Positions 1 through 6,577 of a stretch of DNA of 10,356 bases are shown one piece after another. The notes below the pieces were generated by a model. The model was not told where the DNA came from. It saw nothing but the letters and a program-made list of their open reading frames with translations, and did no database searches. The stretch is from positions 1-10,356 of the forward strand of contig CAJOPM010000017.1 of the NCBI GenBank assembly GCA_905236225.1, in the 5' to 3' direction. The translations under genes were made by a program, and so were the position numbers. Source of the DNA: an uncultured Eubacterium sp. (GTDB lineage Bacteria; Bacillota; Clostridia; Lachnospirales; Lachnospiraceae). Numbering within the stretch: the first letter of the stretch is position 1; each line of letters begins with the position of its first letter.

Positions 1-85
1 CTCAGACGGAGATTGAACCCCGCCTGAGACAAGTTTCTCTCCCCCGCCTACGCTTTGCTTAGAGGCGGGGGTCATCTCGTCTGAG
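1..85. repeat. GC-rich intergenic inverted-repeat element with competing stems
   Basis: Seen: a perfect 9-bp stem pairs 41-49 (cccccgcct) with 63-71 (aggcggggg) around a 13-base loop. An outer stem pairs 1-12 with 75-85, 11 bp with one bulged base. Bases 1-9 can instead pair with 20-28 (one mismatch), and 18-25 can instead pair with 63-70. It lies beyond the last recognisable coding sequence on the minus strand. The G+C is much higher than in its surroundings. No T-run follows the inner stem on the minus strand. A T-run after the outer stem would lie outside the window, so a terminator role cannot be excluded. The layout resembles a REP/BIME-like dispersed intergenic palindrome, but copy number cannot be judged here. 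Confidence 0.6.
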
Positions 86-95
86 ATATTATATT

Positions 96-245
96 CTAAT
101 CCTCATCGTCATTTGCATTATATACCTCTATATCAAGTTCCATAATCTCTCAGGAAGTTGCATTAATCTCGAGTTCATACTCGCTTGTATCAGTATAAAA
201 CTCTACATCATATACATTGACTTTGTTATTTTTTTCGAGTGTCAC
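96..245 (-). pseudogene. PepSY-domain remnant, N-terminally truncated, with in-frame TGA
   Basis: Reading the minus strand from a GTG at 243-245 gives VTLEKNNKVNVYDVEFYTDT, then SEYELEINATS, a TGA stop (150-152), then EIMELDIEVYNANDDED and TAG (96-98). This matches the second half of a PepSY domain, whose usual pattern is a YDVEF.-type strand, then YEYEI(D/N)A.(S/T)GEI. The TGA falls exactly where that pattern has glycine, and GGA to TGA is one base change. The first half of the domain, and any signal peptide or lipobox expected of a secreted PepSY protein, is missing. An in-frame TAA lies three codons before the GTG, inside the end of the neighbouring gene. I infer a decayed fragment joined by deletion to the end of the fused spermidine-synthase-like gene. 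A 31-residue product from the GTG is possible but would be half a domain. Family recognition is from memory of the motif, not a search. Confidence 0.72.
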
Positions 246-246
246 C

Positions 247-1848
247 TTACTTTAACAGGCCTTGTATTCCTTCTTCTTTGTAAACCTTCTTATAATAGGT
301 AAGTTCTTCTTTTATAATAGAATCAAGCGCTCTCATTCCCAAAAGTTCTACCGGAGCTCTATCATCCGTCAAAATATAATCCCCACCGTTATAGTAGCTT
401 ATATTGCCCATCACCTTGGACATCATTTCAATAAGATCTTTGTTGGTTTCTTTTGTAACCGATTTATTAAGCGTGTTTAAAATCTCGTTATCAGTTGAGG
501 CAAATAATTCAGTATTTGTAGTCCCTTCAACATCCGAAACATAAACATTTTCAAAAACAGAAGCTATAGTATCTTCTATATATTGACTAATATTTCCCTC
601 TTCGTTGCTGGTCATATTCATATTAACAACCATTACCCCGTCATCTTTAAGATGATCTCTTACTAACATGAAGAATTCTTGCGATGACATCTGAAAAGGT
701 ATTGTAATATCCTTATAGGCATCTACCATTATAACATCATATTTGTTATTGTCGGCATTAAGATAAGCTCTTCCGTCATAAGTTATTATACGGTCATCTT
801 CAGATAACTCAAAGTATTCACCCGCAAGATCGCTAATTTTCTCATCAATTTCCACACCTGTGACGTTTAGATTATCAAAATACCTTTTAGACTGAGTTGA
901 AAATGTCCCCGATCCATTTCCCAAGATGAGCACGTCTAAATTTGATTTTTGAGAAACGCCGGCCATATACAAAGATGCCATAGCGCTGTCATAATACAAA
1001 CCGGTAGGTCCTTCTTCTTTGACGTACACTGACTGTGTCCCAAATAAAACATTTGTAGAGAGCACAACCTTACTATCGTCCTCATACACCTGCAAATAAT
1101 TATATACAGACTCTCCCTCATAGGTAAGTTCATCCTGCCAAAAAGCAAAGCTTGCGTCATGTCCAAATATTGCGCATACAATAAATAAAGCTATTGCTAC
1201 TGGTATTTTCTTATTCCTTTTAATATTTAAGCCGGCGCTAAAAAAATAGATGATGCATAACACTATCAATATCGCCGCAAAAATCAAAAATGTAATAGCT
1301 GTTCCGACTGCCGGTATACTAATAAAAGTCGGCACAAAAGTTCCTATAATACTTCCTATTGTATTGCTTGCATTAAGCCTTCCTACTATACTGCCGCTAT
1401 CTTCAAGACTGTCTACCGTAAATTTAACAAGTGATGGCGTCACTGTGCCAAGCAAAAAAAGCGGAAAAACAAATATGATCATGCACGCCAAAAATGCTGC
1501 AATAATCAAAAGATTATTGCTAATTGTTACTATGAGTACTCCGGATATTAATACAATAATATATTTGCCGACAACAGGAATAGCAGCTATCCAAATTGCA
1601 GCGACTATAATTCTTGCATATAATTTGTCCGGATTAGGATCCTTGTCGGATTTTTTCCCGCCATAAAGGTTTCCGAGTGCCATGGCTATCATAATCGTTC
1701 CAATTATAATCGTCCAAACAATTTGCGACGAACTAAAATATGGCGCAAGCAACCGACTTGCGCCTAATTCTACAGCCATTACCGACATTCCGGCAAAAAA
1801 CTCCGTCAAATATAAATATATCTTGTTTTTTAATATTGGCCTGTCCAT
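247..1848 (-). CDS. Fused membrane (MFS-like) / spermidine-synthase-fold protein
   Basis: 533 residues. The N-terminal ~230 residues form about seven or eight hydrophobic segments with family signatures ELGASRLLAPYF (27-38), a TPSL turn (137-140) and GRLNASNTIGSIIGTF (156-171). The C-terminal half has a Rossmann methyltransferase/aminopropyltransferase fold: motif I LILGNGSGTFSTQ (307-319), acidic ribose-binding GVEID (331-335), DGRAYL (358-363), VDAYKD (375-380) and a terminal LTDDRAPVELL (493-503). Fusions of this type are often annotated as spermidine synthase. Motif I is GNGSG rather than the usual GGGxG, and the region after VD follows the DAY...IP pattern of the fused family instead of the spermidine synthase active site, so aminopropyl transfer is doubtful and the substrate unknown. 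The ATG at 1848 is preceded by GGAG (1859-1862), 10 bases away. The gene follows the groEL terminator by 22 bases with no clear promoter between. The stop is TAA at 247-249, and a PepSY remnant follows at once. Confidence 0.88.
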   Translation of the reverse strand: MDRPILKNKIYLYLTEFFAGMSVMAVELGASRLLAPYFSSSQIVWTIIIGTIMIAMALGNLYGGKKSDKDPNPDKLYARIIVAAIWIAAIPVVGKYIIVLISGVLIVTISNNLLIIAAFLACMIIFVFPLFLLGTVTPSLVKFTVDSLEDSGSIVGRLNASNTIGSIIGTFVPTFISIPAVGTAITFLIFAAILIVLCIIYFFSAGLNIKRNKKIPVAIALFIVCAIFGHDASFAFWQDELTYEGESVYNYLQVYEDDSKVVLSTNVLFGTQSVYVKEEGPTGLYYDSAMASLYMAGVSQKSNLDVLILGNGSGTFSTQSKRYFDNLNVTGVEIDEKISDLAGEYFELSEDDRIITYDGRAYLNADNNKYDVIMVDAYKDITIPFQMSSQEFFMLVRDHLKDDGVMVVNMNMTSNEEGNISQYIEDTIASVFENVYVSDVEGTTNTELFASTDNEILNTLNKSVTKETNKDLIEMMSKVMGNISYYNGGDYILTDDRAPVELLGMRALDSIIKEELTYYKKVYKEEGIQGLLK

Positions 1849-1870
1849 AATTCATAATCTCCACAATAAC

Positions 1871-1897
1871 AAAAGGACTGCTCAATTCGAGCAGTCC
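1871..1897 (-). terminator. Rho-independent terminator after groEL
   Basis: A perfect 9-bp stem pairs 1875-1883 (ggactgctc) with 1889-1897 (gagcagtcc) around a 5-base loop. On the minus strand it is followed by TTTT, then GTTATTG. It starts 14 bases after the groEL stop. The T-run is short and interrupted, so termination may be partial. This matters because the next gene starts only 22 bases beyond with no separate promoter seen. Confidence 0.8.
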
Positions 1898-1911
1898 CAA
1901 GATTTCGTATT

Positions 1912-3537
1912 TTACATCATTCCGGGCATTCCTGCGCCACCTGCGGGCATTGCTGGCTCGGGCTCTTTTATATTTGCAACTACTGACTCAGTAGTAAGGA
2001 GTGTTGATGCCACCGATGTAGCATTCTGAAGTGCTGTTCTTGTTACCTTTACAGGATCAAGAATTCCACCCTTAACCATGTCAATATATTCTTCTGTAGC
2101 TGCATTGTATCCCATTCCGATATTAGACTCTTTAACCTTGTTGATTATAACTGAGCCTTCCAGTCCGGCATTAGCTGCTATATTATAAAGCGGTGCCTCA
2201 AGTGCTTTAAGTATTACATTAGCACCTGTCTTCTCATCACCTTCAAGAGTCTCGATTAATTTTTCTACATCCTTGGTTGTATGAACATATGCAGATCCAC
2301 CACCTGCGATGATGCCTTCTTCTACAGCTGCCTTTGTTGCTGCAAGCGCATCTTCAAGTCTTAACTTGCTCTCTTTCATCTCAGCCTCAGTTGCTGCTCC
2401 TACACGGATGACAGCTACGCCGCCGGCGAGTTTTGCAAGTCTTTCCTGCAGTTTTTCTTTATCGAATTCTGAAGTTGTATTATCAAGTTCAGCTCTGATT
2501 TGTGCAATTCTTGCATCAATATCAGCCTTATTTCCTTCACCATCAACGATGATTGTATTTTCTTTCTGGATTTTAGCTGATTTACACTGTCCGAGCTGCT
2601 CAAGTGTAGCTTCCTTAAGCTCCATTCCAAGCTCAGAAGAAATTACTTCACCACCGGTTAAAATAGCAATATCTTTAAGCATCTCTTTTCTTCTGTCACC
2701 ATATCCGGGTGCCTTTACACCTACTACGTTAAAGGTTCCGCGAAGTTTATTAAGAATAAGAGTTGTAAGAGCATCTCCATCAATATCTTCAGCAATAATA
2801 AGAAGCTGCTTTCCTGACTGAGCTAAGGGCTCAAGGATAGGAAGAAGTTCCTGAATATTACTAATCTTCTTATCAGTAATAAGAACATATGGATTCTCAA
2901 GATTAGCTTCCATCTTTTCCATATCAGTAGCCATGTATGCTGAAATGTATCCTCTATCAAACTGCATACCCTCAACAACATCAAGCTCTGTCTGCATTGT
3001 CTTAGACTCTTCTATTGTAATAACGCCATCGTTAGAAACTTTTTCCATAGCGTCAGCAACAAGCTGTCCTACTTCTTCATCACCGGCTGAAATAGCTGCA
3101 ACCTTAGCAATGTGATTCTTTCCATCAACAGACTGGCTCATCTTAGCAATAGAATCAACTGCAACAGCAGTAGCCTTTCTCATACCTCTTCTCATTATAA
3201 TAGGATTAGCACCGGCTGCTAAGTTCTTCATACCTTCTTTTATCATTGCTCTTGCAAGAACTGTAGCTGTTGTAGTACCATCACCTGCTGCATCATTAGT
3301 CTTTGTAGCAGCCTCTTTAACAAGCTGTGCACCCATGTTTTCAAATGGATCTTCAAGTTCAATCTCTTTTGCGATTGTTACACCGTCATTGGTAATAAGC
3401 GGTGTTCCGTATGTCTTGTCAAGTACTACGTTTCTTCCTTTAGGTCCTAATGTTACGCTTACTGTATCAGCAAGTTTATCTACGCCTGCCTCAAGGGCTG
3501 CTCTGGCATCTGCGCCATATTTAATTTCCTTTGCCAT
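1912..3537 (-). CDS. groEL: Chaperonin GroEL (60 kDa chaperonin, Hsp60)
   Basis: 541 residues, the normal length for the family and apparently intact. GroEL forms a double heptameric ring in the cytoplasm that encloses non-native proteins and folds them in ATP-driven cycles with the GroES lid. Visible family features are the N-terminal MAKEIKYGADAR, the LGPKGRNVVLD loop (31-40), the ATP-binding NDAAGDGTTTATVLARA segment (81-97, with D86 GTTT), the apical-domain AEDIDGDAL region and AGGVAVIRVGAATEAEMKE before the C-terminal ATPase half. The protein ends in a Gly/Met-rich tail, AGGAGMPGMM. The ATG at 3537 is preceded by GAGAGGT about 11 bases upstream. It is the second gene of the groES-groEL operon, 21 bases after the groES stop, controlled by the CIRCE site at 3869-3895 and closed by the hairpin at 1871-1897. 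Confidence 0.99.
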   Translation of the reverse strand: MAKEIKYGADARAALEAGVDKLADTVSVTLGPKGRNVVLDKTYGTPLITNDGVTIAKEIELEDPFENMGAQLVKEAATKTNDAAGDGTTTATVLARAMIKEGMKNLAAGANPIIMRRGMRKATAVAVDSIAKMSQSVDGKNHIAKVAAISAGDEEVGQLVADAMEKVSNDGVITIEESKTMQTELDVVEGMQFDRGYISAYMATDMEKMEANLENPYVLITDKKISNIQELLPILEPLAQSGKQLLIIAEDIDGDALTTLILNKLRGTFNVVGVKAPGYGDRRKEMLKDIAILTGGEVISSELGMELKEATLEQLGQCKSAKIQKENTIIVDGEGNKADIDARIAQIRAELDNTTSEFDKEKLQERLAKLAGGVAVIRVGAATEAEMKESKLRLEDALAATKAAVEEGIIAGGGSAYVHTTKDVEKLIETLEGDEKTGANVILKALEAPLYNIAANAGLEGSVIINKVKESNIGMGYNAATEEYIDMVKGGILDPVKVTRTALQNATSVASTLLTTESVVANIKEPEPAMPAGGAGMPGMM

Positions 3538-3558
3538 TTTAATTTACCTCTCTTTTAA

Positions 3559-3843
3559 TTATTCTACGACTGCTAAAATGTCGCTCTGCTTTACAATAAT
3601 ATATTCCTCGCCCTCAAGCTTAACTTCTGTTCCAGCATATTTAGAATATATAACATTTTGTCCTTCTTTAACCTGCATAGTAACTTCTTTACCATCAACA
3701 ACTCCTCCGGGGCCTACTGCAACAACCTGTGCCTGCTGCGGTTTCTCCTGTGCTGCTGTTGCTAATATAATACCACCCTTGGTAACTTCTTCTGCTTCTA
3801 ATTGCTTTAAGACAACTCTGTCTCCTAATGGTGTTAACTTCAT
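3559..3843 (-). CDS. groES: Co-chaperonin GroES (10 kDa chaperonin)
   Basis: 94 residues from the ATG at 3843. GroES is a heptameric lid that caps the GroEL ring through a mobile loop and closes the folding chamber. The family pattern is clear: N-terminal MKLTPLGDRVVLK, mobile loop around residues 17-35 with the GGIIL contact sequence, then VVAVGPGG, the KEGQNVIYSKYAGTEVK strand and a C-terminal EYIIVKQSDILAVVE. The frame is open further upstream to 3879, but that extension would run into the CIRCE operator and its residues are unlike GroES. The ATG at 3843 is preceded by AAGGAGG (3854-3860), so it is chosen as the start. It is the first gene of the heat-shock operon with groEL. Expression is expected to be repressed by HrcA and to rise on heat or protein-folding stress; HrcA itself is not in this window. 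Confidence 0.98.
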   Translation of the reverse strand: MKLTPLGDRVVLKQLEAEEVTKGGIILATAAQEKPQQAQVVAVGPGGVVDGKEVTMQVKEGQNVIYSKYAGTEVKLEGEEYIIVKQSDILAVVE

Positions 3844-3868
3844 AGTCAAGATTCCTCCTTTATTTTTA

Positions 3869-3895
3869 CTAGCACTCATGTGGCACGAGTGCTAA
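3869..3895 (-). promoter_or_regulatory. CIRCE operator (HrcA-binding site)
   Basis: On the minus strand the site reads TTAGCACTC, nine bases, then GAGTGCTAG. The CIRCE consensus is TTAGCACTC-N9-GAGTGCTAA, so 17 of 18 arm positions match and only the last base differs. It lies between the predicted -10 and the groES ribosome binding site, where bound HrcA would block transcription of groES-groEL and release it on heat shock. The functional statement is established knowledge for CIRCE; the match is seen directly. Confidence 0.97.
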
Positions 3896-3904
3896 CCACT
3901 AGAG

Positions 3905-3936
3905 AGTATATTAATTTTTATATGGTCTTTTCGCAA
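3905..3936 (-). promoter_or_regulatory. Predicted sigma-A promoter of groES-groEL
   Basis: On the minus strand, TTGCGA (3931-3936) is followed after 17 bases by TAATAT (3908-3913), overlapping TATACT (3905-3910). These are plausible -35 and -10 boxes with four of six consensus matches each (TATACT has five, but at 20-base spacing). The -10 ends 10-13 bases before the CIRCE operator, which puts the likely transcription start at or next to the operator, as in other HrcA-controlled chaperonin operons. The -35 begins five bases after the T-run of the upstream terminator. Confidence 0.65.
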
Positions 3937-3940
3937 CATC

Positions 3941-3992
3941 AAAAAAGCGAGTAAACGCGTCATTTTATACTCAAATTCTCACGTTTACTCGC
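3941..3992 (-). terminator. Rho-independent terminator after rlmB
   Basis: A perfect 11-bp stem pairs 3947-3957 (gcgagtaaacg) with 3982-3992 (cgtttactcgc). The loop is long at 24 bases. On the minus strand the stem is followed by six T residues (3941-3946). It starts 19 bases after the rlmB stop and ends just before the groES promoter, so it closes the long pyr-isp-cysS-rlmB unit and insulates the heat-shock operon. Confidence 0.8.
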
Positions 3993-4011
3993 ATATTCTT
4001 TCATTTTCTTA

Positions 4012-4761
4012 TTATTTCGTTCTCTGTCTTGCTATCTCAAAACCCAAAATACCGGCAGCAACCGATGCATTAAGCGAGTCTATATCGCCCATGGTCGGTA
4101 TAGTAGCAACCATATCGCATTTTTCTCTTACCAGTCTGCTGACACCTTCACCTTCCGAACCTATTACCAATCCAATTGATCCTGACAAGTCCAAATCATA
4201 CATACTATCGCCATTAAGATCGGCACAGACAAACCACATTCCTTTCTCTTTAAGAGAATCTATTGTACTTGCCATATTTGTCACCTTTGCTACAGGTGTA
4301 TAGTTAATAGCACCGGCCGACGCCTTAACAACTGTTGCCGTAAGATGAACTGCTCTCCTCTTTGGAATAACCACTCCATCAGCTCCTGCCATATTTGCAG
4401 TTCTTATAATAGCTCCCAGATTGTGCGGATCATCTATTCCATCAAGTAAAAATAAAAACGGTTTCTTTCCTTGCGAAATAGCGCCATCTACAATATCATC
4501 AACCGAGGTATACTCATAAGCAGAAACATACGCCATAACGCCCTGATGTTTGCCTGTTGAAGATAAGGCATTGAGTCTTTCTTTAGGTACTTTTTGAAAT
4601 GGCACGCCCTGTTGTCTTGCTGTTTTTATAATAGTCTTAAGGGCGCCCTGCGTATCTGTATCTAATATAAGTATCTTATCAATGCTTTGATTAGCTCTAA
4701 GCGCTTCAAGCACAGCATTTCTCCCCTCTATTAGTCCTTGATTTTCTTCTTGATTACTCAT
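4012..4761 (-). CDS. rlmB: 23S rRNA 2'-O-ribose methyltransferase, TrmH/RlmB family
   Basis: 249 residues. SpoU/TrmH-family enzymes transfer a methyl group from SAM to a ribose 2'-OH. RlmB acts on the conserved guanosine of the 23S rRNA peptidyl-transferase region (Gm2251 in E. coli numbering). The N-terminal ~80 residues are the RNA-binding domain, with GLIEGRNAVLEALRAN at the start. The C-terminal SPOUT knot domain shows all three motifs: motif 1 with DPHNLGAIIRTA (111-122, N114 and R120), motif 2 VIGSEGEGVSRLV (199-211) and motif 3 IDSLNASVAAGI (227-238). The ATG at 4761 is preceded by GGAG seven bases upstream, and the start overlaps the mrnC stop by eight bases, suggesting translational coupling. 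Pairing with mrnC, another 23S rRNA maturation enzyme, fits. The exact target nucleotide is inferred from the family; some members modify other rRNA or tRNA sites. Confidence 0.93.
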   Translation of the reverse strand: MSNQEENQGLIEGRNAVLEALRANQSIDKILILDTDTQGALKTIIKTARQQGVPFQKVPKERLNALSSTGKHQGVMAYVSAYEYTSVDDIVDGAISQGKKPFLFLLDGIDDPHNLGAIIRTANMAGADGVVIPKRRAVHLTATVVKASAGAINYTPVAKVTNMASTIDSLKEKGMWFVCADLNGDSMYDLDLSGSIGLVIGSEGEGVSRLVREKCDMVATIPTMGDIDSLNASVAAGILGFEIARQRTK

Positions 4762-5182
4762 CTATCGTCTCCAATGCAAGTTTTGTTATTTCATATATCC
4801 TGCTCATATTACCGTTTAGATATAAGTATCCCAGCAAGGTTTCAAATCCGGTTGCCTTTCTGTATTCTTTGTAAGAGGCATTCTTTGCAGTAGTTGCAGG
4901 TTTGGCATTTAAACCCTTTTTATATATAGAAATTTCCTCTTCACTTAACTGCTCCTTAATTGCTTCTATCATAAGTGCCTGCGATGATGCCTTAACTATC
5001 CGGCTTGCCTTATAGTGAAGCTTTGCAGGTTTAGTATTGCCACGTCCTACAATAATACTTCTTATCACCAGATCGAATATTGCATCGCCTATATATGCAA
5101 GCGTTAGCGCAGAATAGGTGTTTATATTCTTCTTCTCTATACCGAAATACTCAAGAATATTATTATTTAGGCTCTCTTCCAT
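4754..5182 (-). CDS. mrnC: Mini-ribonuclease III
   Basis: 142 residues, the usual size of Mini-III. This is a stand-alone RNase III catalytic domain without a double-stranded-RNA-binding domain. In Bacillus it removes the ends of the 23S rRNA precursor. Visible features are the signature YSALTLAYIGDAIFDLVIR (23-41, catalytic D33), a GLNAKPATTAKNA segment (90-102) and ATGFETLLGYLYL (110-122, catalytic E114). The ATG at 5182 has GGAG just upstream and overlaps the 3' end of cysS by 16 bases. Its own 3' end overlaps rlmB by eight bases. The cysS-mrnC-rlmB order is widespread in Firmicutes and supports the call. Confidence 0.96.
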   Translation of the reverse strand: MEESLNNNILEYFGIEKKNINTYSALTLAYIGDAIFDLVIRSIIVGRGNTKPAKLHYKASRIVKASSQALMIEAIKEQLSEEEISIYKKGLNAKPATTAKNASYKEYRKATGFETLLGYLYLNGNMSRIYEITKLALETIDE

Positions 5183-6573
5183 TTGACTCCCTGTCTGGTA
5201 TCTTCTAATATAATACCTTTTTCAAGTAACATATCTCTTATCTCGTCTGCACGTGCGAAGTTTTTCTCTTTCCTTGCCTGCTGCCTTTGCATAATAAGTG
5301 CCTCGATATCCTCATCGAGTATCTCATCTTCGCTTTTTACCTCGATTCCCAAGACATTGCATAATGTCTCAATTTGACTGATCAGTTCTTTGATATATGA
5401 TATGCTGCTTTTCTTATCAGCTGTAGAATTAGCAAATTTAACCAATTCAAATATAGCGGATATAGCATCTGCACTATTCGCATCATCACTCATAGCTTCA
5501 TCAAACTTTACGCTATACTTATTTGCCTTCTTAAGATTCTCGCTCTCTATATCAGATAATTCCCTGTCTTCGGCATTTTCAAGAAGGAAACGAAGGTTGT
5601 CTGCTGCAGTAACTATTCTTTCAAGGCCTCTCTTTGCCGCCTCCATAAGATCATCCGAAAAATTAAGCGGACTTCTGTAATGAGCCGATAGCATGAAAAA
5701 TCTTAGAACCTTGAGGTCATATTTTTCTGCAATTTCTCTTACAGTAAAGAAATTTCCGGCCGACTTTGACATCTTGTGGTTATTAATATTAAGGAAACCG
5801 TTATGCATCCAATATTTTGAAAATGTCACACCGTTAGCTGCCTCGCTTTGTGCTATTTCATTTTCATGATGCGGGAAAATAAGATCCTCTCCACCGGCAT
5901 GTATATCAATTCCATCTCCTAAATAAGCCTTAGCCATGCATGAGCACTCTATATGCCATCCGGGTCTGCCTTTGCACCAAGGCGAATCCCAATAAGGCTC
6001 TCCGTCTTTTTTGGGCTTCCACAAAACAAAATCCGTACTTTTTTTCTTCTCTTCTCCGGTCACCTTAATATCTCTGTGTCCTGCTTGAAGTTCCTCTATA
6101 TTCTTGTGTGAAAGCTTACCATAGTCTGAAAATTTGTCCGTCTCATAGTAAACCGTGCCATCGCTTACTACATATGCATAGCCCTTATCTATGAGAGTCT
6201 GAATCATTTCTATGATTCCATCCATTTCCATAGTGGCTCTGGGTGAAAACGTAGCTTCTTTGATATTAAGCCCTTTCATATCTTCACGGCACGCCTTTAT
6301 ATAAAATTCTGCAACTTCCTCGGGCGTCTTATTCTCCTCTATAGCACGTTTTATTATCTTATCGTCTACATCGGTAAAATTAGATACATAATATACTTCA
6401 TAGCCCTTGTATTCAAGAAATCTTCTGAATGCATCAAAGACTATCATAGGCCTGGCATTTCCGATATGTATGTAATTATATACTGTAGGTCCGCATACAT
6501 ACATACGCACTTTACCCGGTTCTATTGTTTTAAGTTCTTCTTTGGTTTTGGTAAGCGTATTGTATATCTTCAT
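5167..6573 (-). CDS. cysS: Cysteinyl-tRNA synthetase
   Basis: 468 residues, full family length (E. coli 461). This cytoplasmic class I aminoacyl-tRNA synthetase joins cysteine to tRNA-Cys using ATP. Seen in order: MYVCGPTVYNYIHIGNARP (24-42) with the HIGH-type motif HIGN; the FTDVDDKII segment (66-74); the GWHIECSCMA region (205-214); HAGGEDLIFPHHENE (225-239); and KMSKS (267-271). The zinc ligands that give cysteine specificity appear to be C27, C210, H235 and E239, matching E. coli C28, C209, H234 and E238. The helical tRNA-binding C-terminus ends in a normal RADEIRDMLLEKGIILEDT stretch. The ATG at 6573 is four bases after the ispF stop codon, with GGAGAA inside the end of ispF as ribosome binding site. 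The protein looks intact. Confidence 0.99.
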   Translation of the reverse strand: MKIYNTLTKTKEELKTIEPGKVRMYVCGPTVYNYIHIGNARPMIVFDAFRRFLEYKGYEVYYVSNFTDVDDKIIKRAIEENKTPEEVAEFYIKACREDMKGLNIKEATFSPRATMEMDGIIEMIQTLIDKGYAYVVSDGTVYYETDKFSDYGKLSHKNIEELQAGHRDIKVTGEEKKKSTDFVLWKPKKDGEPYWDSPWCKGRPGWHIECSCMAKAYLGDGIDIHAGGEDLIFPHHENEIAQSEAANGVTFSKYWMHNGFLNINNHKMSKSAGNFFTVREIAEKYDLKVLRFFMLSAHYRSPLNFSDDLMEAAKRGLERIVTAADNLRFLLENAEDRELSDIESENLKKANKYSVKFDEAMSDDANSADAISAIFELVKFANSTADKKSSISYIKELISQIETLCNVLGIEVKSEDEILDEDIEALIMQRQQARKEKNFARADEIRDMLLEKGIILEDTRQGVKWKRA

Positions 6574-6577
6574 TTGC

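Noticed and set aside
1..85. CRISPR array or attachment site at the left end
   Set aside because: The repeats are inverted, not regularly spaced direct repeats, and no integrase or cas gene is nearby.
150..152. TGA in the PepSY remnant read as glycine, as in the UGA-Gly code of Absconditabacteria/Gracilibacteria, or as selenocysteine
   Set aside because: pyrK and ispF in the same window end in TGA at normal positions, so TGA is a stop here. No selenocysteine insertion hairpin was recognised after the codon, and the fragment lacks its first half anyway.
1250..2029. Plus-strand frames opposite the membrane half of the fused gene
   Set aside because: Hydrophobic translations are expected when reading antisense to a membrane protein. 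They cross the groEL terminator and show no family motifs.
3559..3879. A longer GroES of 106 residues starting at 3879
   Set aside because: The extra residues overlap the CIRCE operator and do not resemble GroES. The ATG at 3843 has AAGGAGG upstream and the standard N-terminus.
2309..3895. Plus-strand open frames opposite groEL and groES (for example 2309-2821 and 3335-3895)
   Set aside because: Low-complexity serine/alanine-rich translations of the antisense strand of conserved genes, without ribosome binding sites or domain features.
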